Positions 26,989 through 38,546 of a DNA stretch of 64,000 nucleotides are shown here, piece after piece (the stretch's first letter is position 1; the number at the start of each line of letters is the position of its first letter). The stretch spans positions 22,807,718 to 22,871,717 of the forward strand of contig NC_046673.1 of the NCBI RefSeq assembly GCF_003369915.1, given 5' to 3'. A program made the position numbers and the translations under genes. The notes under the pieces are model-generated. The model saw only the letters and a list, made by a program, of their open reading frames with translations, searched no databases and had not been told where the DNA came from. Origin of the DNA: Drosophila miranda. Lineage: Eukaryota; Arthropoda; Insecta; Diptera; Drosophilidae.

Positions 26989-27110
26989 AATACCCTGCCA
27001 AGGGTATAACGATTTCGATCAGATGCTTGCCAAGAGTTTGCCAGAGAACGTACATATGCCATTGTCCTGCCACATCCAATCGTAGCCACGAAGATAGGAT
27101 CAATATATTC
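26989..27110. mobile_element. Possible decayed DINE/Helitron-like remnant
   Basis: ATACCCTGCCAAGGGTATAA forms a short stem (ACCCT with AGGGT) followed by a GATTTCGATCAGATGCTTGC segment. This order resembles the stem and downstream block of Drosophila DINE-1/INE-1 Helitron-type elements. Both ends are unclear and the match is from memory of the family's general layout, so the call is weak. Confidence 0.3.
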
Positions 27111-28271
27111 GACTTTAAAAGGCTTTGGAAATAGAAACCAAACTCCATATTCCTTCGATCTTAAGATTCTCAAGTGGGAGTTTAAGTATTGTAGTGTAAT
27201 CCATTATTGAGAAGTATCTTGGGGATCCAATATTACGAGGAGTAACATTGTTAATTCTAGGGCATCTTAGTCTTCGTTCCACAAGGCCATTTGTGCCTTG
27301 CTTCTTTGTCTGCGTGCTCGTGCCCCTCTGCCTGTGTATGGGAGGGTGGGAGTGTGGGGTCCAGCATTAGCAGCATTATGCATTATTTTCGCTTTCACAA
27401 CTCGCAAAAGGAAAAGCGAGGAAAAAGCAAAACGAAGCAAAGATAGATAGAATAAAACAAAAGGCCGCTTGGCATCTCCATCTCCTGCCTCCATCATCCA
27501 AGCCCAGCTCCATCTCTCCTTCCGGATGTCGGATTCCGTATTCCATGGTCCAATCCCCAATCCCCAGTCCCCGGTCCCGAGTCGCGTATCTTGCATCTTT
27601 CCATCTTTCGGTCGATTCAAGGAAGCTCCCTTCTGGAAGCCTCCTTCTGGGGCGTGGACGGGGGGGGGGTGTTGGTGTAATTTATTTAGTTACAACTTGA
27701 TTTGCATAAAGCGAACATTTACTTTTTAATTAGGTGTAAAATTTATGCACTTCACTTTCATTTTGGCCATTGCTTTGTTAATTCCTTTCCACTGACCCAC
27801 CACTGCGCCTCCCCCTCGCGCCCTCCTTGCAATGGGGATTGTCAGGAAGCGGAGGAGGGGTTTTTTGAACAAGGCTCTTGAACTTCTCAATGGGTAAAGT
27901 TGGCCACAGCCGACTGCCAGGACTTCCCTGTGGGGGTCCCTGAAAAGAGTGCCTCTGCAGATTCCCGGGGAACTTGTTGAACATTTTCAGAAATTCCAGG
28001 ATATGGGAAGGATTTCCGAGACTACAAAGTCTGAACAAATCTGAACAGTGTAGCCAGTGTTAAAGGGAAAGGGCTCGCCATATAAACGTGTGCATCTCTC
28101 GGAACGTATTCCATGAATAACTCGCTGAAAACGAAACATCGTTGAATCCAAATCAAACCCATAAATGCGGCCATAACCGCCATTTCCATTTCCATTCCCA
28201 TTCTCATTCGCATTCCCGTTACGGTTCCCCCAATGGCGACTGTGTTCAACTGTAATGCCATTCAATTTGAT

Positions 28272-28328
28272 TCGATGCCATGCCATGCGATGCCATGCGA
28301 TGCGATGCCAGGCGATGCGATGCGATTC
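28272..28328 (+). repeat. Degenerate GCGAT/GCCAT pentamer repeat
   Basis: Tandem GATGC, CATGC and GCGAT units, a five-base periodicity with drift. A shorter piece of the same motif occurs at about 19334-19348. Confidence 0.75.
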
Positions 28329-30276
28329 GATTTCCCCAAGTTGCTGGGAAAACCCAATTGCCAGTTGCCAGTTGCCAGTGAAGTGAGCTTCAGCCTAAGA
28401 CGATGAGCATCAGCACCAGCATCGGCATCGGCATCAGCTCTGCTCTTGCAGCAGATTCTACCCTCAGCTTCAGCTCCCGGCTCCCAGCTTTACCTTCTGT
28501 TTCCGCTTCGATTTCGGCTTTTGGGAGCTGCCTGAACCTCTGCCTTTGGCTCGCTGAGCGAACATTGTAGTTTGGTGGCTGCTGAGCGGATTACCGAATG
28601 TCTCACAGCCTTACAGAGCCTCGGATCTGCACCGCACCGCAGCGCACCGCACCTCGGTGGCACAGCACGTCCAAGATACATTTGCCTCTCTCAACACGTT
28701 GCCCCTTGGCCTCTAGCTCCATCTCCATCTCCACCTCCAGCCCGCCATCCATATATCGCCTCTCATCCGTGGCATGTGGCAAATACTTTCGTGTTGACAC
28801 TGACGCTGGCGGGTAGTTAATCGGTTTGCTTGCAACGCTCTCGCCCGACTCGTCCCGACTTACATCCTTGCCCCACGCGGGGAGTATGGCGGGGGTGGCT
28901 GTAGCTGTGGAGTGGAGTGGCGATGCCAGGTGAAGCCCGAACGTGCCCGTGCCACAGGCCCACTTAATGCTGCACACTGAGGTGCGATAAGGAATTTCTA
29001 GATTTCTTTTGTACATATGCGAGTGATACATACTCGCATGTCCGATACAGGGTGTTTGCTCCGCCAAACGAAGATTTGCAATCGATTTTATAAAATGAAG
29101 TCCTGGGCAAAGTACCAGAACCTCGGTGGAGATGCTCTCCCTTGAAATCATGTGGCTTCCCTGTATATTTTCATCAGAAATTACTATCATTGCATACAGA
29201 TATGTAATCTGTCCTCTTTCATCTGCTCTTTCTTTTTGTTGTTTCATGGAATTCCTCCTGGAATTCCCATTCAGTGTGGGTCCTACAGAATGTTCTTGAG
29301 ATGTTTTCTTTGGATTAGGGGCCCGGCACCCTTTATTTATTTGAATGCCTCTCGGTTTTTATTTTCTTCTCCTTTATTCAGTGGCAACTTTTGTTGCTGG
29401 TGATGCTGTTGTCGTTGTTGTTGTTGCTGCTGCTTTTTTTTTTGTCGCTTTTGTGCTGCTTGTGTGCGCATTTCAGTGGCAAGAACTGTCAATCTTTGTG
29501 GCACTCCTCGGCAGCGACTGATGAAGCCTCCAACGAGCATTGCGATGCCGCCATGTGGTCGTGTGTTTTGATACACATATTGTATCGTTTTGTGGCGCCG
29601 CAACCAAGTCGAGGTCCGTGTACGTGTACGTGTACGTGTGCGCCGGGTATCCAGGTGGGGCAGAAAGGGTGGGTAGGTAGCAGGGTGGGCGGGTAGGAGG
29701 GCAGGAGGGCAGGCAGGACGGCAAGGTGGTTAGGGGGGTAGGCATAAGTGCCTGTATAAAAGAAGTCGACATTTATTTGCGAGCATGTTGTAAATTGTAA
29801 ATTACATTCCTAATCTGGTGGGGAAGGGCCGCCTGGCCGCCTGGCTGCCTGGCCGCCTGGCCGCCTGGCCGACACACTCGCACACACATGCCGCACTAAC
29901 TACACTTTAAGGCGAGTGTGTGGCAGTGGGTGGCGGTGCGCCAGAGCCCCACTCCAGCCTTGTGGCAGCTCCCAAATGAGGCACAAATAGACTTGTGGGG
30001 CGGGCGGGCGGCACGCACTTTTGCTCATTTATGTTTTAAATTTCATTTCCAGACAATGGCAGGACGGGGGCGGGGGACAAGTAGCGGGGGAGGGGGAACA
30101 GTGAGTGAGCAGGCAGTGAAGAGGCAGAGGGAGAAGCAGGAAGCAGGAAGAGCAGGGAAAAGCTGAGCGAGGAAAGCCAGGGAAAGTTACAATTTAGACG
30201 CCCAACTTCAGATGTCGTTGGGCTTAATGCTTTGGGGACTTTGTATTCTGGCTTTTGTCCTTGCCATGATTTGTGA

Positions 30277-30297
30277 GTGTGTGTGTGTGTGTGTGTG
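30277..30297 (+). repeat. (GT)n microsatellite
   Basis: GT dinucleotide tract of about 21 bases. Confidence 0.9.
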
Positions 30298-30631
30298 CTT
30301 CTGTGTGGATGTCGCTTAAAAATCTGCTACAGTGACAATGTCACGTTTTGTGTTAATTTAATTACAAGAAACCATTTGTAAATATTACGACGTGATTTGC
30401 AAAGGCACGCATGTACCTCTCCACCCACTCAGCCCATTGCTCAAGCTCTCATGCTCTCCAACCCTCACTCCCCTGCCACGCCTATCGAGAGTTTCGTGAA
30501 AATGATATATAATTTTCAAGCATTTTCATTTGCATTTGCAATTCATACGCACACACAGAGGCAAACACGCATACGCATACACAGACTCTGCGCTCTTCAA
30601 GCCGTGTCCGGGTACAGCGCGGATAAGCGGT

Positions 30632-30870
30632 GAAGCGGAGAGGTAATTCCTGACGGAACACGGTGATTACAGGAAGTACCTCTATAGCTTCAGACACGAG
30701 GACACCCCCGAGTGTCCTGAGTGTTCTGAGTGTTCGAATGCGAGCGAGGATCCGAGGCATGTGATCTGTGCACCACCGCTCTAGAACAGAGTGTGTTCCA
30801 CCGCCAGAGGAGCTGATGGACTACATGACGGAGTCAGATGAAAACTGGCAGCGCGTTTGCAACACCCCAA
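30632..30870 (+). pseudogene. Decayed 3' end of a non-LTR retrotransposon (R1/LOA/Jockey-type)
   Basis: From 30647 the frame reads FLTEHGDYRKYLYSFRHEDT, then ECPECSEC, later EDPRHVIC. This is the conserved stretch after the RNase-H/RT region of insect non-LTR elements (FLTGHG-F--YL-RF, then a C-x2-C...H...C cluster). A UAG interrupts it at APPL*, and the reading resumes in another frame as PPEELMDYMTESDENWQRVC, which resembles the usual C-terminal segment of these polyproteins. There is also a stop just before FLTEHG. The fragment is therefore dead and about 240 bases long; no poly(A) tail or target duplication was found. The exact clade cannot be fixed. Confidence 0.7.
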
Positions 30871-32518
30871 TAGCCATCCAGGGCGATCTGAGAAAATGCG
30901 AAGGGGACGACGACGCACAACACACATGCATACTCACTCACATACACACCTACACAACATACGCGAGATACAGTAGAAAAATTGTCTTCTCGCGTTTTGC
31001 TTGCATACTTTTAGGGCGCACAGAAAATCACCGCATCAGTGTCTTTGCAACAAATTCCCATATTGCTGAGTTGTCTGCAGCGCAGCATGTTGCCAAGCTA
31101 ATGTCGTGTTGCGGAAGCTGAATCTGTGCAACGAAAGAAAAAACATTGAAATTTAAAAAAGGATAGAAATCGCATTTTTGGGCAGAAACTGTAAGAGCTA
31201 GAGCAACCAAATTTTGTCTCTGGACTTCTGTGGCCGTATCTAGCAGATTGCTGATTCTGGATCAGATCGGATCAATGTTATAGCCAGAAGGAACCAACGA
31301 AATTGTAGTGACTATGCAACGCCCTCCACGTGCTTACTCATTCTCTCTCTCTCTCCCCCTCTTTCACACACTCTTCCTGATTATTATTTTTTATTAAAAA
31401 TTAGCCATAATAATTATTTTTGAGCTAAACAAATGGTCTTACACATCGACAATCTGTACAGGTGTAGCTAAGACTGAAACTGAAACACTACCTTAAAGAA
31501 AACTTAAAGCCCATCAAATACTCGGACGAGTATGTTCTCATTTTTGCCAGCTGCTAATCCCCATCAATGCCCGCTAAGGCAGCGGCAATTAACAGGCCAT
31601 ACGTTCAATTGGCTATAAACCATGATTTGCATTGATAGGCGCCGCCGAAGGGCTTAAGCAAGTCACACCAGCTCAAGTCGGATACTCGGACTCCAGGACC
31701 AGAATGAATCAGAGCGTCAGGCACACGTTGCATTACAGGATATCCCCCAGGGATTAGCGCAGCCGTGTACTAATACAACTGTGCATTATGTGTTGTGCAA
31801 TTACTCATGAGGGGCCTGTGGGGCCTGTGGGGCCAGGCCAGGCCAGGCCAGGGACAGGGACAGGGTTGAATTCGGCTTGCCCCAACATTAAATGTTGCAA
31901 TAAGAAAGTAGCCGGAGTGCACTCTCGGGTCGCCTCGCCTATTACTCCTGCTAATGGCGTGCAATCCCGGCCAGATGCAGGTGGGCGAATCCGAGGCGAA
32001 CACTTAAATGAAACACCCGCCAGCACTTGGGGCAATTCATTTCGTTTCATTTCATTTTCGGCCCGGACGGAGCCAATGGATGTGGCACAACAGCAAACGG
32101 CAAATCCTCAAAGTGCAGCCCCGTGACAGCCGCACTCCGCCCTTTTGGCCACTCCCGAAATTGCAGAAAAGCCATGAAGATGTGTGCCCAAGAGTTTCAC
32201 TCGAAAGTGCTCAAGGATTTCCCCCCAAATGTTGTGGAAATTCACTAACGGACACCTGACTTGGTCCGCCCCCTCTCGAGTACCCACATGGGGACCAACC
32301 CAATGCCATCCAGTGCGCAATCTGAAAGAAATGAGAAACAACTAACAGACCAAAAAATCAATCTCAAATCACTTTAGAATACATATATTTTTTCGATTTA
32401 CATTTTTCCAGTGTACTTTTAATTATTTTGGTTTGTCCTCGACTTTTCGTTCATTTTATGCTTATTTTCAGGCGAGTCCCTTGCTATACAAGTTGTATTT
32501 CAGAGGGTTCCCTAGCCG
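30871..32518. other. Intergenic
   Basis: No gene seen. It contains a CT-rich tract (about 31339-31362), TGGGGCC/AGGCC direct repeats at 31815-31850, and a GGACAGGGACAGGG run. The last 200 bases before 32519 are A/T-rich and may include the 3' UTR of the minus-strand acidic gene. Confidence 0.5.
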
Positions 32519-33001
32519 TTAAGAACTTGAGTTTCCATATCCATCCTCGTGGTTCTCCTGTGTGTTTGGTATCAACACTTCCTGGCAGTGAAAATCGTCC
32601 GGCTGATCCACGAAATGCGAACATTCAACATTGTCGTCCGAACCTTTCTCATCTTTAGAACCTCGCGGTTTGCGACTCTGCGAAAAGTCGAGTAATTTGC
32701 CGTGAAACATGGCGTCAGAACATTCCTGATATGGAAAGGCATGCGTTTTGGGACTCTGCGAATCGCCCGGCTGCTCCACGTAGGGGGGACACTTCTCATT
32801 GTCGTCCGAGGTATCTTTAATCGACTTGGAGTTCTCTTGCGAATCGTCATCACTCGATTGTGTGCAAGCTGAAAACAGTTCGGCCATAAAGGTAGCGACC
32901 TCCTCCTCCATTGAGACCTGCTCTGCATTGTGGTTGTGCTCTGGCTCTTCTTTTTGGATGTCAGGCTTCATCTCTTTTTCGGTGGACTTATCGTCGCTCA
33001 T
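32519..33001 (-). CDS. Acidic protein of unknown family with an internal repeat
   Basis: A 160-residue frame from the ATG at 33001 (MSDDKSTEKEMKPDIQ) to the TAA at 32519. It is very rich in Asp, Glu, Ser and Gln, hydrophilic, without signal peptide or membrane segment. Two imperfect repeats of about 31 residues share SDDN--C---V-QP-D and end P--QE. Splicing may extend it: an acceptor (CCCGCAG) lies directly before the ATG codon, and two upstream blocks, 33058-33155 and 33246-33344, are open, bounded by GTAAG donors and CAG acceptors, and join in phase without a stop (they carry NWENNSENLDNF, and RRAAEFLEFTRFEDIS just before MSDD). In that form MSDD would be internal and the true start lies further up. 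A hAT transposon sits 97 bases beyond the first block. Function unknown. Confidence 0.6.
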   Translation of the reverse strand: MSDDKSTEKEMKPDIQKEEPEHNHNAEQVSMEEEVATFMAELFSACTQSSDDDSQENSKSIKDTSDDNEKCPPYVEQPGDSQSPKTHAFPYQECSDAMFHGKLLDFSQSRKPRGSKDEKGSDDNVECSHFVDQPDDFHCQEVLIPNTQENHEDGYGNSSS

Positions 33002-33057
33002 GCTGCGGGAAGACAATCTTTATACTACTGCCACTACTAAGCCACAATTAAACTTAC

Positions 33058-33344
33058 ATGGAAATGTCTTCAAATCTTGTAAATTCCAAAAACTCTGCCG
33101 CTCTTCTGGCTTGTTGATTTCGCTTGCTGCTTTTTTGTACAGACAATTCAGCACACTGCAATTGAAAAATGTATTATAAACAATCACGAAACTATGGTGG
33201 CAGTTGGGTATACTACTATATTTACGGAATTTGTACGTTTCTTACAAAATTGTCCAGGTTTTCTGAATTATTTTCCCAATTTACAATTGCAGAAGGTAAC
33301 GCTGATGTCGTCTGATAGTGTTTGAAAGTGTTCGGCAACGCTTG
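33058..33344 (-). CDS. Possible upstream exons of the acidic-protein gene
   Basis: Block 33246-33344 (33 codons, bounded above by TGA, no ATG) ends at a GTAAGA donor (intron 33156-33245). Block 33058-33155 (98 bases) follows a TTGCAG acceptor and ends at a GTAAGT donor (intron 33003-33057). Joined to 33002 they form one frame into MSDDKSTEK. An in-phase three-exon match argues for coding rather than UTR, but the missing start codon is unexplained: an ATG at about 33356 is in a different frame and stops after 29 codons. These could be 5' UTR exons instead. Confidence 0.4.
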
Positions 33345-33477
33345 TCAGCTGGCGCATGGCCGTGCTGGAAAATGTCGCGGGCCGATCAGCTGATTGAGTC
33401 TGAAACTTAGTGGGGGGTGGGGGTCTTTGGCGGTATTGGCTAGTGTTGGGTAAACATCGTTTAAATTTACTGAATAA

Positions 33478-33655
33478 GTTCGTTCGTTCATTTTTATGCA
33501 GTGAACTAAGTCGTTCTTATAGTTCGTTCCTTTTTGTTCATCTTATTCGTTCTTTTCCGTTCGTTCTTTTTTGTTCATCGTTCTTTTTTTCATTGTCCCT
33601 TTAGTTCGTTCTTTTTTGTTCTTTGGCCTGTTTTGTTTATCGGTCTTTTTGTTCT
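33478..33655 (+). repeat. Subterminal GTTCGTTC-rich repeat block, left end of hAT
   Basis: About ten short copies of GTTCGTTC, GTTCTTTT and GTTCATC. The right end (35806-35990) has the same motifs inverted, and includes GTTCGTTCATGAACGAAC-type palindromes. In hAT elements such subterminal motifs are transposase-binding sites. Confidence 0.75.
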
Positions 33656-33920
33656 TAGTTCAATTTTAAAGTCTCATATCTAGTTTTAAGCTTATACGTA
33701 AATAATGCACTACAATTCATTGACGTTTTAACTTCTTAAATTTATTTTAATTCGTACTTAGTACTTGATATCGTTAGGACACAACCAACAGTTTCAATTA
33801 AGTATCTCGTTTTCCATTTTATATGTTTTAGAAGTCGGGGCTGAAAAACAATAATCAATTTTACTTATGTTGTACATTATAATTTTAAAACCTATAAAAT
33901 ATACACCATTTTTAAGTATT

Positions 33921-35652
33921 TCACATATTATTATGTAAAAACATAAGGCTTTCAACCTTATTGGGCGTCAAAAGCGTTCGACTTTTGCGGACTATTTCTC
34001 CTGCTGCAGAAAATAGGCGCTCACATGGCACCGACGTGGCCACCAAACAAAGACGTTTCAACGCATATTCGTATAGTCGTGGATATATGTACATTTTTTC
34101 GCTGCGCCCACCAGATCAAAGGGTCCTGCTGTCTATTGATGTTCTCTTCTGCTAGGTATTTATCTACCTCTCTAATGGCATACTCGTCCCAAATGCCACT
34201 TTTGGTTGGCGACGTTTTGACGGTTTCGATTTGTGAAGACAGATCATCAGCAACATTATCAACCAATCCCGTTTGAGCGATCTTACATTGTAGAGCTGCA
34301 ACTGTTTTTTCATAGCATTCATCGGACCTAAAACCCCGTTTTTTAAATCTTGGGTCTAGTATGGTGCTCTCTGCATACAAAATATTATTTTCCAAATCCC
34401 CAAAACGTACGGTCAACTGCTCTTTGAGTTTTTCTACGACTGCCCGTAGAAAATCATCTTTTGGAATAGCTTTGGCTATGGATTGATGCAGCAATGTGGC
34501 CATTATAATAACATTTGATAAGTTGACATTTTTCTCTGCTGAAATTTCAGTTGTTATTTCAGAAAATGGCTTCAGCACTGGCAATACACCATCAATAATT
34601 TCCCATTCTGCCTGGGTCAGTACTAGTTCAGGGCGTAGAAGGGAAATGACCACCATAACTCCATCTTTTAAAATAGACAAGCGCTGAAACATTTTGTATG
34701 TTAAGTTCCAACGTGTAGGCACATCTTGTGTCAGCTTAAGGTCGGGAAGATTTAATTGGCTATTAATTTCTTTGAGCTTCTTGAATCCGGATGAGCTGCG
34801 ATTGAAAAATTCTACAATTGCCTTTGCTTTGACCCTTACACTGTCAATTGGTCCCAGTGCTTTCTGTACAATGATGTTCAAAGTGTGGGCAAAGCATGGA
34901 ATATGGCGCCAATTTCCCAATTTTATCGCTGTTACGATATTGGCAGCATTGTCTGATGCAATTGCAGTAATTTTATCTTCAATTTTCCAATCAGCTGCAA
35001 CACTCTGAAGAAAAGAGCAAAGATTGAGGCTTGTGTGCCTCTCACCGAACGCTTCACAAGCTAGCATATGCGAAGATAGTTCCATATTCGTCTTGTCTAT
35101 GAAGTGTGCGGTTACAGCTATGTAACTCTCATTGGTGAGCGATGTCCATCCATCAGTTGTGAGACAAACTCCAGATGCAGATGCTATCTTCTCTTCACAT
35201 TGGCAATTAACTCACTGTGTATATTTGGAAGTAGCACATTAGACAGCGTTTTACGTGTGGGCAACTTATATCCAGGGCAATTTGAAACGTCCTCTATCAG
35301 CTTCTTAAAATCCGGCTCCTCCACGATCCGGAGAGCATGATGGCCTTTGGAAATCATTCGCACTAACTGTTTGTCTAATTGCTCACTTTTACGCGCTGTC
35401 GGTGGCTTCTGAACAAATGCAGTTATTTCTTGCTGCGATGTTGTGGCGGCAGAATAACTGGCTTCAGTACTTCCTTGTCGTTCAATTTCATCGAGAGAAG
35501 CTGGGTGTTTCAACTTCAAATGCCGTGTTAAATTGCTCTGTGAACCTCCGGCTATACTCAAATCCGACTTGCAGTACTTGCACTTTGCCTTTTTGTCATC
35601 TATGGCATCGAAGTGATTCCATAAAGCACTAAATTTACGTTTAAGCGACATT
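33921..35652 (-). pseudogene. hAT transposase with BED zinc finger, two frameshifts
   Basis: Cut-and-paste transposase, related to ZBED-type hAT proteins. It starts at the ATG at 35652 (MSLKRKFSALWNHFD) with a BED finger: Trp and Phe, C-x2-C (CKYC), then H-x4-H (RHLKLKH). The frame is lost by one missing base at about 35186-35192, stopping shortly after IANVKRR, and picks up in the next frame at ASASGVCLTTDGWTS. The catalytic core follows, with SDNAAN and CFAHTLNII motifs. A second frameshift at about 34082-34099 moves the conserved C-terminal dimerisation block (ATSVPCERLFSAAGEIV) into another frame, which ends at TGA 33921-33923. The original protein would be about 575 residues, normal for the family. 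Catalytic motifs remain readable, so decay is light. Confidence 0.93.
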
Positions 35653-35805
35653 TCAAAACAGTTTAAATTTCTTTTCAACTTTCTTGCCAGAGTCCGCCAC
35701 AACAAAATGTGAAAAGAGCTGCCATACCAACTCAAAAATAACGAACAAAACGAAATGAGCAAAACAAAAAGAGCTGCCATACCAGCTCAAACATAGCGAA
35801 CATGA

Positions 35806-35990
35806 GGAACAAAAACGAACGAAAACGAACGATGAACAAAAAAGAACGACAGATGAACAAAAAACAACGAACGGAAAAGAACGATGAACAAAAAAGAACG
35901 ATGAACGAAAAAGAACGAATAAGATGAACTTATTCAGTTCGTTCACTTCCATGAATAGTTCATTTTTGTTCGTTCGTTCATGAACGACCC
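35806..35990 (-). repeat. Subterminal repeat block, right end of hAT
   Basis: Inverted counterpart of the left block: repeated GAACGAAC, AAAAGAACGATGAAC and AAAAACGAACG, followed by the terminal repeat. Confidence 0.75.
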
Positions 35991-36005
35991 AACACTAGTA
36001 TTGGC

Positions 36006-38403
36006 CATTGATTTCCTTGGTTTTCGTAATCAAAAGTTTGGTTTACACGGATTTCCCACACAAACAGCTTAATTTTCAGCAGTTTGCAGAGGAAAAAAGG
36101 ACGAGCTGAAGTTGGCGACGAGTACGAGTCGTTGGAGTATAATAAATTCGTGTGTGTTCCACCAACACTCTCACAAATTAATTAAAATGATTGGCCCGCT
36201 CCGGCGGCTGCCTGGCTCCGCCTGGGACGGGCCTGTCCCTGTCCCTGTCCCTCCACCTCTCCCTGTCCCTGTCCCCATCTGCCATGCTGCCAGTTCCCTG
36301 AAGCTGCAGCCAAACGCGCACACGTGCCACAGTTATGTAGATAAGCGGGTGTGTTGCAAGTGGGGCAAATGGCGGAGATGGACGCCGTGTGCCGGGTGGA
36401 ATGCTCGCATGCTCGGGAAGCGCTCGACATTGGCGACGTGTCGCACGCAATTAGCAAAGTAAGCTTAATGTGGTTTCACTTGAATTACTTGCGAGTGGAA
36501 GTGGCACTGGCACTGGGGCAAAGGCAGTGGGGCAGGGCATTCCTTGATGCCGCAGATGCCATGCTCTGTCGTGCTCTGCCGTGCTCATCAATTGCGACGA
36601 AAGCAGACGGGAGACAGCAGACGGCAGACGGTAGCCGGCAACCGACAACCGACAACCGGCAACCGAGAAGGTGGCACACTCAACTTCATTTATTTTACTC
36701 AAATTTCAAACTGCAACGGATGCACTTGCAACGGCAGCATTAAGAAGAGGTGGGAAGAGACCCCTGCTGGGACTACTCCCAGTTCCCAGCTCCCAGTTCT
36801 GGTTGATGGCAATGCCTCGAGGTGGGTGGCGTGTGGCGTGTGGCCCCCAAACACGGCCATATGCCATCGATTTGGGCGACGCGCCAGAGGAATGCCAGAC
36901 CATGCGATAGAATCGCTCCGCGGTTGCACAGACCTGCGTCTGTTCAGTCAATTGCATATTTTCCGAACCAGCTCAGCGTCCCAATTTCGATTTGATGCTT
37001 GTCTGCCTTTCGTTCTATTTGATTTTATTGCCCGATGCTCCGTTAATTGTTTTAGGCCGTTGTTTTCCATCTCCAAATATGCATTTTCCATGCATCGACT
37101 CGGATTGCAATTTGGTTAGTTTTCAGCCTTCTGCCTCATCCTTGGCTTGTTCGTATATTACATTTTGGTGGTCATCGAGTTGCAGAGTTGACGGACTCCC
37201 AGGACAAGATCCTTTCCTTTCTGCATAATGGTTGGTATTTTCGACCCTACACTCTTTTTGGATCGCCGTGGGGCTTCCACCGAATACGCATTCGAATCAG
37301 TTCCAAAGTCTCTGCGGGGGTCATATATCAGCGATGTTACTTTTACTATTAAAGCGCTCCTTAAAGGAATTGCAGATGCTGTCTTCGGTGTGTTTTTGTG
37401 GAGTGGAAACCGAAAGTGTCACACACAATTGCACTCTTCAGTCGTCGCTTTTTGCTCAGCCCGCCACCAGTCCTGCCAGCCATACCAGAGAATAAAATAA
37501 AGAATATTCCTCTAATTGTCGCCCAAGTGGACTTCAGGATCACTCTCTCTCTCTCTCTCTCCCCCTCTGTCTGTCTGTCCGTGACTTCTCTTTATTTTTG
37601 CATGTTATTTTACATTCTACATGCAATGCAATGACACAAGACAAGGGCAGACATTTTGCTTTTGTCTTTTTTTAAGACTGAAAAGGGAGTGTAGTCCAAG
37701 CCCAGAGCCATTTCCCGGCTCTGGCCCTGTCTGCGGCTCTGCACGTTTGAAATTTGGACACACAGCTTTTTTTTCCGCTACGTGTCCCATTTTCTGGCAC
37801 TCGCTATGATTCGTCTCTGCTCGGCTTGGACCCAAAACTGGGCTGGAGAGGGGACATTAATAAAGAGTCCGAGCTACTTCCTTGAAGCCAACTTTTAGCA
37901 CTTTGCATGTCCATATCGCAGTAAAACTTGCCGTTTCGTTCGCCCAAGTTGTCTTGCCATATATCGCTTAGATCTCACGTATTTTACCTGAAATGTGCAG
38001 TATTTAGATCGTCGATTTGTACATATTTGGGAGCACTGAATCCATTTCTTTCTTTCCAAATTTAATGGACTAACATACAATCGCTACAAGGCCTATCGAT
38101 GGTCGACCCTCAAAGGCACTGGCTCGCCAGGCAAATTTCAAACGGATCCAATTTCAAGTTAGCAGGTCCGCAGATGAAGTCGCTGAAGATGTAGCACTAG
38201 ATGTAGATGTAGTGTACTCAAAGATCAAAGTATCGTATTCTCGTCTCTCAAATATTGTATTCGATTGTCCAATGTCAGAAGATGCCCGGATCAATACGGG
38301 TACTGTAGAGCACTTTTTGCAGCAGAAACTATGCGTACAATGTGGCGCCGCACGGGTCTTCCTTCGGATACTGTTTCCCTACCAGGCTTGTAGTAAATAC
38401 ATG
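36006..38403. other. Intergenic
   Basis: No supportable gene. The resident repeats are CCCTGT hexamers (36234-36275), GCAGACGG/CCGACAACCG repeats (36603-36665), and a CT dinucleotide run at about 37541-37561 followed by CTGT repeats. An open frame at 38212-38412 (66 codons) has a fairly normal composition but no recognisable family and lies in the promoter region of the next gene. Confidence 0.5.
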
Positions 38404-38411
38404 TATCGATA
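38404..38411. promoter_or_regulatory. DRE (DREF-binding site)
   Basis: A perfect TATCGATA, the Drosophila DNA-replication-related element used by housekeeping-type promoters. It lies about 220 bases upstream of the start codon at 38629. TCAGT-type initiators occur at 38476-38480 and 38487-38491. Confidence 0.6.
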
Positions 38412-38546
38412 GTGCGATAGTTCGGTGCATTCTCTAAGTCGATGAGAATAATGTCAATAATGTCAAGTGCCGTGTCAGTGAAAATTCAGTCATTCGCTTG
38501 TAGGCTTTGTACTTTTTCCGACTTCTTTTTTTTTCGCTGCTTTGGG

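Larger units (their letters stand above)
12172..30631. other. Long gene-poor, microsatellite-rich intergenic region
   Basis: No gene could be supported in about 18 kb on either strand apart from one candidate first exon at 23180-23231 listed separately. The stretch is full of simple repeats (listed individually where long) and short A/T-rich spacers. Open frames of 60-230 codons have compositions set by these repeats (poly-Pro, His/Thr, Ser/Arg) and resemble no family. TATAAA-type boxes near 20582 and 20593 (two in tandem) could be promoters, but no exon was tied to them. The region may hold introns or enhancers of genes outside the window. Confidence 0.55.
33433..36005 (-). mobile_element. 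hAT-superfamily DNA transposon with 8-bp target duplication
   Basis: The element spans 33441-35997 (2557 bases). Both ends carry the terminal inverted repeat TAGTGTTGGGT, and it is flanked on each side by the direct repeat GTATTGGC (33433-33440 and 35998-36005), the 8-bp duplication expected of hAT insertion. Subterminal regions of about 180 bases on each side are packed with GTTCGTTC/TTTTTGTTC motifs in inverted orientation. Inside is a minus-strand BED-finger transposase with two frameshifts, so the copy is non-autonomous. The clean duplication and terminal repeats suggest a fairly recent insertion. Confidence 0.95.

Noticed and set aside
28603..29247. 214-codon minus-strand frame
   Set aside because: Composition is mixed and it spans simple repeats near 28730; no recognised motif, no splice or promoter support.
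38212..38412. 66-codon plus-strand frame upstream of the unknown gene
   Set aside because: Contains the DRE promoter element at its end, has no splice link to 38629 in phase, and resembles no family.
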